64,000 nt of DNA. It comes from Martelella alba. GTDB lineage: Bacteria > Pseudomonadota > Gammaproteobacteria > Enterobacterales > Enterobacteriaceae. The position numbers and the translations under genes are program-made. The stretch is from the NCBI RefSeq assembly GCF_005217455.1, contig NZ_SZPQ01000026.1:19888-83887 (forward strand), written 5' to 3'. Positions 26,645 through 35,731 of this stretch are shown here, piece by piece (positions within the stretch are counted from its first letter, which is position 1; each line of letters opens with the position of its first letter). The notes below the pieces were generated by a model, which saw only the letters and a list, made by a program, of their open reading frames with translations, was not told the origin of the DNA and made no database searches.

Positions 26645-26700
26645 ATAATACATAAAAAAATCCATTTTATACTTTATAAATGATTTCTGACATGTATTAT
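26645..26700. promoter_or_regulatory. Inverted repeat in the divergent promoter region of the aromatic island
   Basis: ATAATACAT (26645-26653) and ATGTATTAT (26692-26700) are perfect 9-base arms 38 bases apart in a very AT-rich stretch between the GntR/FCD regulator and the hydrolase. They could be a pair of operator half-sites or two separate operators in opposite orientation. Confidence 0.4.
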
Positions 26701-26736
26701 CAGTCTTACCGTTAAGCCAGTTTGTCAGGGAACAGC

Positions 26737-27552
26737 ATGAATGCGTCGATAAAAGCATCGTCATTTATCTTCGAAGGCATGAAAGCCGGCTATTACGTTG
26801 CCGGGCAGGGGAAACCGCTATTGCTGCTGCACGGCTCCGGGCCTGGCGCATCCAGCTTGGGCAATTGGGGCCGCGTTCTGGAGCCGTTATCCGGCGATTA
26901 CCGGATTTACGCCATGGATCTCGTCGGTTTCGGCAGCAGCGATCGCAAGCCGGCAACACCCTATTTCGACTTTGCGCTATGGACGCGTCAGGCGAACGCG
27001 ATGCTTGATCATATCGGCGCGTCCCAGGTCGGCATCATCGGCCATTCGCTGTCCGCCGCGATTGCGCTGACACTGGCCGCCGCTGACCGCCGTGTTTCCG
27101 CTGTGCTGACCACGGGGGCGATTGGCGCGCCATTTACCGCGACGGCGGCCACCCAGCGTATCTGGCGCTGCCCGAAAAGCCGGGAAGAGCTGGTCGCGAC
27201 GCTCGCCACGCTTATCCATGACGCCTCGATTATCGATGATGCTTACATCAGCGCCCGGGAGCCGGTTGTGTTCGCTCCCGGCTATGGGGACTATTTCGAT
27301 GAGATGTTTGCCGGCGACCCGCAATCCTATGTGGAAAAGACCACGCTCAGCGATGAGGTGTTAGCCGCCATCCACTGTCCGGTCATCATGTTGCACGGCC
27401 GCCACGATATTCCTTTTCCGCCGAGCAGTTCGGAAATTTTATCGGCGAAAATCAGCCATGCCGATTTGCAAATACTGAGTGAATGTTCCCATTCGGTGGC
27501 TTTTGAGCGGCGCGGGGCTTTCCTTGCGGCGGCGCGCCAGCTTTTTCAGTAG
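26737..27552 (+). CDS. Alpha/beta hydrolase, meta-cleavage-product hydrolase type
   Basis: This is a 271-residue alpha/beta hydrolase. LLLLHGSGPGASS supplies the oxyanion HGSGPG motif used by MhpC and BphD-type C-C hydrolases. The nucleophile elbow is GHSLS near residue 106, the acid is Asp in LHGRHDIPFP and the His is in SECSHSVAFE. These enzymes split ring-cleavage products or related vinylogous acids and formamides. AGGGA lies before ATG 26737. Its position at the head of an island with a ring-cleaving dioxygenase supports this role. Alternatives are an amidase or deformylase acting on an N-containing ring product. Confidence 0.82.
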   Translation: MNASIKASSFIFEGMKAGYYVAGQGKPLLLLHGSGPGASSLGNWGRVLEPLSGDYRIYAMDLVGFGSSDRKPATPYFDFALWTRQANAMLDHIGASQVGIIGHSLSAAIALTLAAADRRVSAVLTTGAIGAPFTATAATQRIWRCPKSREELVATLATLIHDASIIDDAYISAREPVVFAPGYGDYFDEMFAGDPQSYVEKTTLSDEVLAAIHCPVIMLHGRHDIPFPPSSSEILSAKISHADLQILSECSHSVAFERRGAFLAAARQLFQ

Positions 27553-27754
27553 GGGTTATTACGGCTATTTCAGTATTACGGCGCGCGGCCAACGCGGTGG
27601 CAAGGCGTGCGGACGTGGCTGATAACATGGCAAGTCGCAGGTGGTGAATAGGGCAATTAGCCCAATGATAAACCGTTTATCGTCGTTAACTTTGGTATTT
27701 TCGGGAAAGTTTATGCTTTCCGTTTTCATAATATCTCAACGCGAGGAAATGATA

Positions 27755-28843
27755 ATGAAATGGCGTTCTCAAGTTAAAAAGCAGGTATCGCTATTATTTT
27801 TTACCTATTTTCTGGCATCCACGGCTTTATCGGCGCTCATGACCTCCCCGGCGAAGGCGGAAGCGGATAGGCTGGTGGGACTGATTAAACCGATAAAAGC
27901 GGATAGACCGTTTAAGATCGGCGTGACGGTGGTTCACCTGAACGATGATTTTTATAAAGGCATTATTTATGGCATTACCGATGAGGCTAAACGTTCCGGC
28001 GTTGATGTCGTTCAGGTATCGGTCGCCGGCGCCTATGGCAATGTTCGCGAGCAGTTTGCCCAACTGGAGGCGTTCAAAAGTATTGGCGCCGATGTGGCCA
28101 TATTGGCCCCCGCGGCATTCGACGGCTACGACCCCATTATCAAATCATTAAAAGCCAGCGGAATGAAAGTCGCTTCCGTGGGCATTCCGGTCAACAGTAA
28201 AAATATCGATTTCGGCGTGCTGCAAGATGATACCAATATCGGCAAAGTGATGGCCGATGCGGTCTGCCGGTCCGATGTGAAACCGAAAAACGTCGCCATG
28301 ATCCCAGGACCGGCTGGCGCTGAGTGGGTAAGACTCCGCTATCAGGGATTCCACGACGAGGCCAAAAAGTGCCCGACGCCGGTCTCCATTGTGGAAACCG
28401 GTTTTGGCGGGGGCATCGGCTTGCAGGATGGCCTGACCAAGGCTTCCGACCTGCTGCTGCGCAACCCCGACGTCAATTTTATCTATACCCCGCAAATTAC
28501 CTTGGGCATGGGCGCGGTTCAGGCTATCCGCCAGCAACACCGCGCGGCCTCGGTGGTGAGCTCGGCCATGATCAAGCAGGCGATACCGATGATCAAGGAC
28601 GGTAGAATGCTGGCGGTCGTCTCCGAGCCGGGCATTATCATGGGACGGCTCATCGTTCAGTACGCCATCCGCTCAATGGAAGGCAAACCGATGCCCAATC
28701 TGTCCCCGGCCGGTACCGATGGCCTGAATTATGCGCATTTCAACGTGCCCAATGAGGTTCTCGACAAAAACAACGTGGACAAGCATTCGTTTGAAGTCTA
28801 CGAGATTCCTCCCGCCGATTGGCATATTCCCGCGCTGCAATAA
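27755..28843 (+). CDS. Periplasmic substrate-binding protein of RbsB/TorT type
   Basis: The 362-residue protein starts at ATG 27755 with GAGGAA upstream. It has a long signal peptide (KWRSQVKKQVSLLFFTYFLA) with cleavage near SPAKA. The mature domain is a periplasmic binding protein of the ribose/TorT type (PFKIGVTVVHLNDDFYKGI, VRLRYQGFHDEAK). It is followed by an ATPase and a permease, so it is the substrate receptor of this importer. Use of a ribose-type importer in an aromatic island suggests that a conjugated or heterocyclic compound may be taken up rather than a free benzoate. Confidence 0.87.
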   Translation: MKWRSQVKKQVSLLFFTYFLASTALSALMTSPAKAEADRLVGLIKPIKADRPFKIGVTVVHLNDDFYKGIIYGITDEAKRSGVDVVQVSVAGAYGNVREQFAQLEAFKSIGADVAILAPAAFDGYDPIIKSLKASGMKVASVGIPVNSKNIDFGVLQDDTNIGKVMADAVCRSDVKPKNVAMIPGPAGAEWVRLRYQGFHDEAKKCPTPVSIVETGFGGGIGLQDGLTKASDLLLRNPDVNFIYTPQITLGMGAVQAIRQQHRAASVVSSAMIKQAIPMIKDGRMLAVVSEPGIIMGRLIVQYAIRSMEGKPMPNLSPAGTDGLNYAHFNVPNEVLDKNNVDKHSFEVYEIPPADWHIPALQ

Positions 28844-28864
28844 ATTTGCGAGAAGGAGAGGGCA

Positions 28865-30472
28865 ATGCGCACAGAACGGTATGTCGCACCATCGGCGGTG
28901 GCCGGAAACTCGCCCTTGCTCCGGGTGGCGGGCTTGTCCAAGCGGTTTGGCGCCACACAGGCGCTCCATAATGTTTCCATTCAGTTCCATGAAGGGGAAA
29001 TTCACTGCGTGCTCGGTGAAAATGGCGCGGGCAAGTCAACCATCGGCAAGATCATCAGCGGATTATACACCGCCGATGAAGGCGTTATCTGGTATGGCGA
29101 TCAGCAGGTCGCCTTCAACAGCTCCCGCGAAGCCCGACACGCCGGCGTCGTGATGGTGTATCAGGAACTTTCTCTGGCGCCGAGTTTGTCAGTGCGCGCC
29201 AACTTGTGGCTGGGCGCGGAGCGGGGCAAAGGGCCTCTTTCCCTCGTTCTTAAATCGCAGGAAGTCCACCGCGTCCGGGAAGTTCTGGCGCAACTGGGCC
29301 TGACGGATATTGATATGGAGCAGGCGGTGGGGAGTTTCCCGGTCGCCGTGCAACAGCTTATTGAAATAGGCAAGTCACTCATGTCCCGGCCCAGGGTGAT
29401 CATCTTCGATGAGCCGACGGCGATGTTGGGGGCGGTGGAGAAAGACCGGTTTTTCTCCGTGTTGCATGGCCTGCGCGAATCGGGGCTGGTTTGCGTCCTG
29501 GTGACGCATCATATCGATGATGTCCTTGCCGTCAGTAACCGGGTCACCATTATGCGCAATGGCCAGGTGGTGGATGCCTTCCCGGTCAACGAGAAAATCG
29601 ACGCCGACATCATTATCTCCCGATTGACCGGCAAACCGCCCGGTAGTCACGGCATCACCGGCAAAAGCGACCGGCGTTTCCCACCCTTGCTCGATATTGA
29701 AAATCTTCCGGTGCGCGGCGGAAGAAATTCCGTGTTCTCGGTGGGACGCGGCGAAGTCGTCGGCATTTATGGCGTGGTCGGCTGCGGGGCGGAAACGCTG
29801 CTGCGTAACCTGGTGGGATTCTCGCCCAGGGTCAAGACGTCGCCTGTCAGCTTCAAACTGAAGGGATACGCCTGGCGCCCGGCAAGCGTCGCCGACGCGC
29901 TGAAACAGGGCGTGGCGTGGCTGCCGGCCGGCAGGGCGGCCAATGGCGTCTATCCGTCTTTGTCCATAGCGGCGAATCTGATGATCACGCAATGGGTAAA
30001 TTTCAGCCGCGCCGGGTTTATTCGTACCCGGCGGGCCGAGCGGGCCGCTGACCGGCGGCTTGCGCAATGCGGCGTGAAATATGCCGATAAACAGGACCCG
30101 CTCACCCATCTGAGCGGCGGCAATCAACAGAAAGTCCTGCTCGCCCGGGCCATGGCCGGCGCCAGGGAACTGCTGGTATTGGAGGAACCCACCGCCGGGG
30201 TGGATATCGATGCGAAATACGAAATACACCAGCGAATACGCGCGCTCGCCTCAACCGGCGTGGCGGTCATCCTCTTATCCAGCGATCTGTCGGAAACCCT
30301 GGCCTTGAGCGACACGGTATGGACCCTGTTTCATGGCGGCATCGTCAATACTTACCGTAAACCGGAAGAGGATGACAGCGCCTCGATTATCGCGGACGTG
30401 GTCGGCCAGACAAGCGTCCGCCATGCCGAACACGAACGGAACGAAAAAGACGATTTCGGAGTCCTCCCATGA
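28865..30472 (+). CDS. Ribose-type ABC transporter ATP-binding protein (tandem domain)
   Basis: This 535-residue protein has two ABC domains. The first has a proper Walker A (GENGAGKST, near residue 57) and Walker B (VIIFDEPTAM), but its signature region is degenerate (SFPVAVQQLIEIGKSL). The second lacks a normal Walker A (YGVVGCGAETLL) yet has an intact signature, LSGGNQQKVLLARAM, and LLVLEEPTAGVD. Such asymmetry is usual in RbsA/XylG-type carbohydrate uptake 2 ATPases. AAGGAGAGG precedes the start. The stop overlaps the permease start (ATGA). Confidence 0.92.
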   Translation: MRTERYVAPSAVAGNSPLLRVAGLSKRFGATQALHNVSIQFHEGEIHCVLGENGAGKSTIGKIISGLYTADEGVIWYGDQQVAFNSSREARHAGVVMVYQELSLAPSLSVRANLWLGAERGKGPLSLVLKSQEVHRVREVLAQLGLTDIDMEQAVGSFPVAVQQLIEIGKSLMSRPRVIIFDEPTAMLGAVEKDRFFSVLHGLRESGLVCVLVTHHIDDVLAVSNRVTIMRNGQVVDAFPVNEKIDADIIISRLTGKPPGSHGITGKSDRRFPPLLDIENLPVRGGRNSVFSVGRGEVVGIYGVVGCGAETLLRNLVGFSPRVKTSPVSFKLKGYAWRPASVADALKQGVAWLPAGRAANGVYPSLSIAANLMITQWVNFSRAGFIRTRRAERAADRRLAQCGVKYADKQDPLTHLSGGNQQKVLLARAMAGARELLVLEEPTAGVDIDAKYEIHQRIRALASTGVAVILLSSDLSETLALSDTVWTLFHGGIVNTYRKPEEDDSASIIADVVGQTSVRHAEHERNEKDDFGVLP

Positions 30473-31452
30473 GCTTAAGCAAAGTAGCCGATGATGTCTC
30501 ATCGGAACGGAATATGAAAAAGCGTCAATTCTCGCTTTCTGATTGGATGCTGCCGCTTTTGATCCTGCTGACCGCGATTGTCGCGGGACTGATTCAGCCG
30601 AGATTTTTTACCTTAAGCAATGGCGTCAATCTCGCCTGCCAGTTGGCCCCGTTGCTGATATTGTCCTTGGGGCAGGCGGTGACGGTGATAAGAGGGGGGC
30701 TTGATCTTTCCCTGTCTTCCACCATGTCGCTTGCCGGCGTGGCCGGGACATTGCTGATGAATCGGTTCGGCGTGCCGGCGGGCCTGCTGGGAATGCTGGC
30801 GGCGGGCGCCTTGACCGGAACGGTGTCAGGTATGCTGATAGCGGTGTTCAATACCTCGCCTTTGGTGATAACCCTGGGTATGCTGTCGGTGGCCCAGGCC
30901 TTGGCATTAATTATGTCGGGCGGCGTGCCCCTTTATGATATTCCGGCGTCCTACATTGAGTCGGTCGGTTACGGCACCTTTCTCGGCCTGCCCCTGATGG
31001 TATGGATAGCCATCGCGCTGACCGTTATTATCGGCGTGCTGCTGAAATACACCTTATTTGGCCGTTATGTTTACGCGATGGGCTCAAATATTTCCGCTGC
31101 CTCGAAATCAGGCATTAATGTCAGATTCTACACGGTGGCGGTTTATATGGTCAGCGGGCTTTGCGCCGGCACCGGCGCGATTATCCTGACGGCCTGGACC
31201 AGCTCGGCGCAACCCATCGCCGCGCCAAACCTAACCTTGCAATCCCTTGCGGCGGTGGTGCTCGGCGGTGTCGCCTTAACCGGCGGCGCGGGCAACCTGA
31301 GACAAATCATCACCGGGGTTATCGTACTAACGCTTTTGTCGAATGTGATGAATATGGTAGGGGTGTCGGCCTATTATCAGACGCTCACCGTGGGCATTGT
31401 TATTATTCTTGCCGTTATTCTCGATCGTTTTCGTCGCCGGGAAATTCTGTAA
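30469..31452 (+). CDS. Ribose-type ABC transporter permease
   Basis: This is a 327-residue permease of the RbsC/XylH/AraH family with about eight to ten helices. It has the family stretches SLGQAVTVIRGGLDLSLSS near residue 65 and AVVLGGVALTGGAGN near residue 262. Its start overlaps the ATPase stop by 4 bases. It should form a homodimeric channel fed by the binding protein encoded two genes upstream. A dispersed repeat separates it from the next catabolic gene. Confidence 0.9.
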   Translation: MSLSKVADDVSSERNMKKRQFSLSDWMLPLLILLTAIVAGLIQPRFFTLSNGVNLACQLAPLLILSLGQAVTVIRGGLDLSLSSTMSLAGVAGTLLMNRFGVPAGLLGMLAAGALTGTVSGMLIAVFNTSPLVITLGMLSVAQALALIMSGGVPLYDIPASYIESVGYGTFLGLPLMVWIAIALTVIIGVLLKYTLFGRYVYAMGSNISAASKSGINVRFYTVAVYMVSGLCAGTGAIILTAWTSSAQPIAAPNLTLQSLAAVVLGGVALTGGAGNLRQIITGVIVLTLLSNVMNMVGVSAYYQTLTVGIVIILAVILDRFRRREIL

Positions 31453-31510
31453 ATGCATCCTGATTCTCTTGCCGCCGTCATCAGGCAAACTGAATCGGGT
31501 AGCTTATCTA

Positions 31511-31703
31511 TATTCTGAATACGTCGAGTTGCATCGCGGCGGCACGTGAGCGACAAATTCGTCGGGAACGAATTTGAACCGCCAGCGGCGGGCCTCCGGT
31601 AAGAGACAGAATGTCTTTCATGCCTCTCCTGGCGCGTAGCTCACTCTGTGACTGGGGTGAGGATTGCGGCCAACAAAGAGGCAACGTGAAGTATGACGAG
31701 TAA
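31511..31703 (+). repeat. Dispersed MITE-like repeat, full copy
   Basis: About 190 bases, nearly colinear with the copy at 6158-6350. It starts GAATACGTCGAGTTGCATCG and ends CAACGTGAAGTATGACGAGT. It is inserted between the ABC permease and the ridA-like gene, splitting the catabolic island. Confidence 0.75.
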
Positions 31704-31723
31704 ATAGCCAATGGAGTAAGACT

Positions 31724-32140
31724 GTGTCTCAAAACGTACAATATCTCAATCCTGAAACCGCCTGTCCCGCGCAAGGCCTTTATTCGCATCTCACCCGGGT
31801 GAGCGCCGGCGATCTTTATTATATCGCCGGGCAACTTTCGGTGGGCGCTGACGGCGAAGTGGTGGGCAAAGGGGATTTCGATAAACAATTTGATCAAGTG
31901 TTCAAGAATCTTGGCGATGTCCTGTCGGCGGTAGGATGCGATTTCAACGACGTGGTTAAATTCAATACTTACCTGGTCGCTTCGCAGCATATTGATAATT
32001 TTATGAAGAATAGGGCGGCGCTTTTCCCGACACTCTTTGCCGGCACGGATTATGCCCCCAATACGCTCTTGATCGTCGACCGACTGGTTAAGGAAGCGTT
32101 TCTTATCGAAGTGGAAGCCGTGGTCAGGGCGCGTGATTAA
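31724..32140 (+). CDS. RidA/YjgF-family protein
   Basis: This 138-residue protein of the RidA (Rid) family starts at GTG 31724. It has the family core GDLYYIAGQLSVGADGEVVG and the DFNDVVKFNTYLV segment, followed by a C-terminal RLVKEAFLIEVEAVVRA strand. RidA-type proteins hydrolyse enamines and imines; relatives act as 2-aminomuconate or aminoacrylate deaminases in aromatic and pyrimidine breakdown. Its place between importer and FAH genes suggests a deamination step, so the substrate may carry an amino group or ring nitrogen. The usual catalytic Arg near residue 105 is not evident (PNTLLIVDRL). Confidence 0.85.
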   Translation: MSQNVQYLNPETACPAQGLYSHLTRVSAGDLYYIAGQLSVGADGEVVGKGDFDKQFDQVFKNLGDVLSAVGCDFNDVVKFNTYLVASQHIDNFMKNRAALFPTLFAGTDYAPNTLLIVDRLVKEAFLIEVEAVVRARD

Positions 32141-32166
32141 CCGGGGCAATTATCGCGGGGTATCCT

Positions 32167-33051
32167 ATGAAGCTAGTAACCTATTTATCCCTTGGTGAAA
32201 AGAAAATCGGGGTAATGACCCCGGCGGGGCAAATTATCGACGTCACCGCAACGGTGAATACCAATGATATGAATGTGCTCATTGAAGAGTTTGCAACCTA
32301 CAAGGAAATATTAACAACCCGCAGCCAATCGGCTGGGCAACACGCGGTACCCGTGGGGGACGTCCGTTTGCTTGCCCCGATCCCGTATACCCGACGGAAT
32401 ATTTTCTGCGTGGGGAAGAATTATCATGCCCATGCGGAAGAATTCGGCAACAGCGGTTATGACTCCAGCGCTTCGGGGGGCAACGTACCCACGTATCCGA
32501 TTATTTTCAGCAAGCCGGCCACCGCCATTTGCGGCCCCGGCGCTGGCATCGACAGTACCCTCGACCCATCCGGGACGATAGATTACGAAGCCGAGTTGGC
32601 GGTGGTGGTCGGGAAAAGGGGGCGGATCGCCGAAACGGATGATCCCATGTCGTTTGTGTTCGGGTATACGCTGGTGAACGATGTCACCTCCCGCCATTTG
32701 CAAAAACAACATAGCCAGTGGCTGCTGGGCAAGGGCATAGACACATTTTGCCCGATGGGACCGGTTCTGGTCACCGCTGATGAATTCGGCAAGCCGGGCG
32801 CCCAACGTATTTTCTGTCATGTTAACGGAGAAAAAAGGCAGGAAGCGGTCATCGCCGATCTGATTTTCGCCATTCCGGATTTACTGAAAACCTTGGGGCG
32901 GAGTATCACGCTGTTACCCGGCGATGTGATTGCCACCGGTACGCCCGCCGGCGTCGGGTTGGGTTTTGATCCTCCCCGTTATCTCGGGAAAGGCGATAAG
33001 GTCACCGTTTCCATGCGCGAGATCGGCGAATTAACCAATACCCTTATTTGA
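32167..33051 (+). CDS. Fumarylacetoacetate hydrolase family protein
   Basis: This is a 294-residue FAH-fold enzyme. A short N-terminal cap is followed by NIFCVGKNYHAHAEEF. The metal-binding acids are in DYEAELAVVVGK and in GYTLVNDVTSRHLQ. The C-terminal LLPGDVIATGTPAGVGLGF is the invariant family tail. Members hydrolyse or decarboxylate 2-keto diacids at the end of ring-cleavage pathways (fumarylpyruvate hydrolase, oxalocrotonate decarboxylase, oxopentenoate hydratase). It follows the ridA-like gene by 26 bases and precedes the ring-cleaving dioxygenase, so it probably does the final keto-acid step. Confidence 0.88.
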   Translation: MKLVTYLSLGEKKIGVMTPAGQIIDVTATVNTNDMNVLIEEFATYKEILTTRSQSAGQHAVPVGDVRLLAPIPYTRRNIFCVGKNYHAHAEEFGNSGYDSSASGGNVPTYPIIFSKPATAICGPGAGIDSTLDPSGTIDYEAELAVVVGKRGRIAETDDPMSFVFGYTLVNDVTSRHLQKQHSQWLLGKGIDTFCPMGPVLVTADEFGKPGAQRIFCHVNGEKRQEAVIADLIFAIPDLLKTLGRSITLLPGDVIATGTPAGVGLGFDPPRYLGKGDKVTVSMREIGELTNTLI

Positions 33052-33215
33052 ACGATGAAATTATTGCGCACGCTGGATTGGCTATCCCCATGCCGGGCCG
33101 ATAGCGCCCCAGTTTATTAGGACGGACCGCCTTATGACCGCGTGCGATTTCTATGATGCATGTCGTTAGCAACGGAAGATTTCCCAACCGGGTAATATAT
33201 TAACGAGGTGATATT

Positions 33216-34214
33216 ATGGCTAAAATTGTCAGTGCAATTAGTATGTCACATGTTCCTGGCGCGTTAGGTTGGGCCGACGCGCCCGCTATCGATCAACGCA
33301 AGCGCCTTGCCGAAATCCATGACAAATTAAAACAATGCATTACCGACACTAAACCCAACCTGATCATTGCATTTCTTGATGATCATTTCGAAAATCACTT
33401 TCGCCAGTTAATGCCGACCCTGGGCGTGCCCATTGCCGATTCACATATTGGCCCGGCGAAATATATGATGAAGGCGCTTAAATTCGATACGCAGCACCCT
33501 ATCCCCAGCAATGTCACTATCGCGAAATTACTGCACGAAAAATTGATACACGGCGGATTTGAGGCGGCGCGTATGGGGGAAATCGAGTACGGGAATAACC
33601 TGATGATGCCCCTGAAGTTCATCCGCCCTGAATTTGATATCGAGGTGGTGCCCATTTATATCAATGTCTTTTCCCCGCCGTTGATGCCTTATTGGCGCGC
33701 TTATGACCTGGGGTTGAAAGTACGTGAAATCGTCGACTCGCTATCTGATGCGTATCGCGTGCATTTCCTTGCGACGGGCGGGCTTTCCCACTGGCCGCCG
33801 GTGTGGACCGAGGGCGCCCCGGAACAAGATACTTTTCTACAGCGAATGAAGGTCTATCAAACGATAGGAAAAGAAGCGTTGAATACCGACCCGACGCTCT
33901 ATTCTGATTTCGCCCAGTATGAAATCGACATGATGAGCAAAATGGAATGGCCCATTGGCCACCGCCATCCGCTGGTCAATGAAGAATGGGACCGTGAGAT
34001 GCTGCATCATTTTGAAATCGGCGACATCGACTATATGCGCGCGCTGACCTTTGATGAGGTTGAGACGCGCGGCGGACATGGGGGACACGAAGCATTGAAC
34101 TGGGTGGCGTTGATGGGCGCGATGAAAGGCACGCGCCCCGATTATGTCGCTTATGAGTCCGTGCCGGAATGGATAACCGGTATGAGCTATCTGACCTATC
34201 CGGGACAGCATTGA
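33216..34214 (+). CDS. LigB-type (class III) extradiol ring-cleavage dioxygenase
   Basis: This is a 332-residue protein of the protocatechuate 4,5-dioxygenase beta-subunit / gallate dioxygenase family. SMSHVPGAL at the N terminus supplies the first iron-ligand His. DDHFENHF near residue 50 supplies the second region, and GGLSHWPPV near residue 188 holds the catalytic His. Glu is found in the EIEYGNNL and ETRGGHGGHE segments. It would open a dihydroxylated aromatic or pyridine ring using Fe(II) and oxygen. No separate small alpha subunit (LigA) is present, so it is either single-chain or of the LigB-only type. The gap before it is 164 bases, so an extra promoter is possible. Confidence 0.85.
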   Translation: MAKIVSAISMSHVPGALGWADAPAIDQRKRLAEIHDKLKQCITDTKPNLIIAFLDDHFENHFRQLMPTLGVPIADSHIGPAKYMMKALKFDTQHPIPSNVTIAKLLHEKLIHGGFEAARMGEIEYGNNLMMPLKFIRPEFDIEVVPIYINVFSPPLMPYWRAYDLGLKVREIVDSLSDAYRVHFLATGGLSHWPPVWTEGAPEQDTFLQRMKVYQTIGKEALNTDPTLYSDFAQYEIDMMSKMEWPIGHRHPLVNEEWDREMLHHFEIGDIDYMRALTFDEVETRGGHGGHEALNWVALMGAMKGTRPDYVAYESVPEWITGMSYLTYPGQH

Positions 34215-34285
34215 TGCAACCGGAAATAACAAAGCCGTGATGGCATGGATCCGATCTTAGGCCAAGACAAACCGGGGAAAAGACA

Positions 34286-35452
34286 ATGGCACGTATTGCA
34301 GTGGTTGGGGCGGGGATGGGCGGATTGGCGTTCGCCTCCGCTATGCGCAACAGTAAGCACCAGGTCAGGGTGTATGAGCAGGCACAAGCGCTGAACGAAC
34401 TTGGCGCGGGAATTTCGCTGTGGGCGAACGGGACACGTCTGTTCGACGAGATGGGCATCGCCGCGCGTATGGCGGAACGGGCATGCGAAACCGAAGCGGC
34501 GTATTTTCGCAACGAGAATGGCAGCGTCGCCGCGCTGCAATTGCTGGCGCGCGATAACTGGTACCGCGGTCAATATGGCCACCCTTATTTCGGCGCCTTG
34601 CGCACCGATTTGCAAGCGGCCCTGCTGGAGTCCATCGGCAGCGGTAAAATCACCCTCAATAAGCAATTGGTCCGTCTGGATGATTCAGATAACGAGGCGA
34701 CGCTACACTGGGCGGACGGCACGACGGATACCGCGGACCTGGTGGTCGGTGCCGACGGCATCAAGTCGGTGGCGCGCGAGGCGGTGAACCCCACGGCGGG
34801 TCCGGTCTTTACCGGCAACAGCGCGTTTCGAGGCCTGGCGAAAACCGCCGATTTGACGTTGCTGCCGGAACCCAGATCGTTTACCGATTGGATGGGGGAC
34901 GGCAAGCATGTGCTGAATTTCCCGGTGGGAAAAGATTTCGCATATACGACGATCGTGGTTTTTATGGATGGCCCCGAAGAATGGCGGCATGAATCCTGGC
35001 GGATCCCCGCCGAACGGGCGGAGATTATCGGTGAATTCGCCGGTTGGCATCCGGCGGTGGGGCAACTCCTTGAACATGTGAACCTTTCCGAACGCTGGGG
35101 GCTGTTCCAGGTCAGTCCGATGGCCAGTTGGCATCGCGGCCGCACGGTATTGATCGGTGATGCCGCGCACGGCATGCTGCCGCATCACGGCCAGGGCGCG
35201 ATTTCCTCGTTTGAGGACGCCATCGCGCTTGCCCACATTTTAAATGACGCTTCGCATGCTCCGCTGGCCGAGCGGCTCGCGCGCTATGAAGGGGAGCGCA
35301 AGGCGCGGGGCGAACGTATCCAGCGGGCATCGCGGCGGGCGAATGCCTGCTTGCACCTGCCCATGGGCCCTGAGCGCGAGGAGCGTAATGAAACCTTGAA
35401 TCACCTCGATCAACATTACGCGTGGCTGCATGGCTATCAGTGCGGTGTGTGA
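34286..35452 (+). CDS. FAD-dependent aromatic hydroxylase (salicylate / 6-hydroxynicotinate monooxygenase-like)
   Basis: This 388-residue group A flavoprotein monooxygenase carries all three family motifs. They are GxGxxG in VVGAGMGGLAFASAM at the N terminus, DG in VVGADGIKSVARE near residue 155, and GD in VLIGDAAHGMLPHHGQG near residue 288. These enzymes use NAD(P)H and oxygen to hydroxylate phenolic or hydroxypyridine acids. The likely role is to make the diol that the adjacent dioxygenase cleaves. The start follows GGGGAAAAG. It is the last gene of the plus-strand island. Confidence 0.9.
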   Translation: MARIAVVGAGMGGLAFASAMRNSKHQVRVYEQAQALNELGAGISLWANGTRLFDEMGIAARMAERACETEAAYFRNENGSVAALQLLARDNWYRGQYGHPYFGALRTDLQAALLESIGSGKITLNKQLVRLDDSDNEATLHWADGTTDTADLVVGADGIKSVAREAVNPTAGPVFTGNSAFRGLAKTADLTLLPEPRSFTDWMGDGKHVLNFPVGKDFAYTTIVVFMDGPEEWRHESWRIPAERAEIIGEFAGWHPAVGQLLEHVNLSERWGLFQVSPMASWHRGRTVLIGDAAHGMLPHHGQGAISSFEDAIALAHILNDASHAPLAERLARYEGERKARGERIQRASRRANACLHLPMGPEREERNETLNHLDQHYAWLHGYQCGV

Positions 35453-35659
35453 CCCGGGATAAATAAACGAACCGTTGCCGTAACCGGCGCGGCGTGACTG
35501 CCCGCCGGAGACCACGTAAACCCACCGGCAATAACGCCGGGCCCCTGCCGAAATGAAGCGTGATTTAACGTGTTATTTATTTTTAGCGTGATTTTTAAGC
35601 CAGGGTATTCTACGTTCATTGAGGTTATTTGCTTTTAAAATAACCGGCAGTGGATATCT

Positions 35660-35684
35660 TACTCTGAATACGTCGAGTTGCATC
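35660..35684 (+). repeat. Dispersed repeat, terminal fragment
   Basis: GAATACGTCGAGTTGCATC is the outer end of the element at 31511-31703, cut off immediately upstream of the giant gene. The break suggests that a rearrangement joined the giant gene to this place. Confidence 0.55.
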
Positions 35685-35731
35685 CCGTGATCTCATACCA
35701 CTTAAACTTTCTGCCTATGGGAGCCGAAGGT

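Noticed and set aside
35678..35731. A TTG start for the giant protein inside the repeat remnant
   Set aside because: It has no ribosome binding site; ATG 35732 has GGGAG at the right distance.
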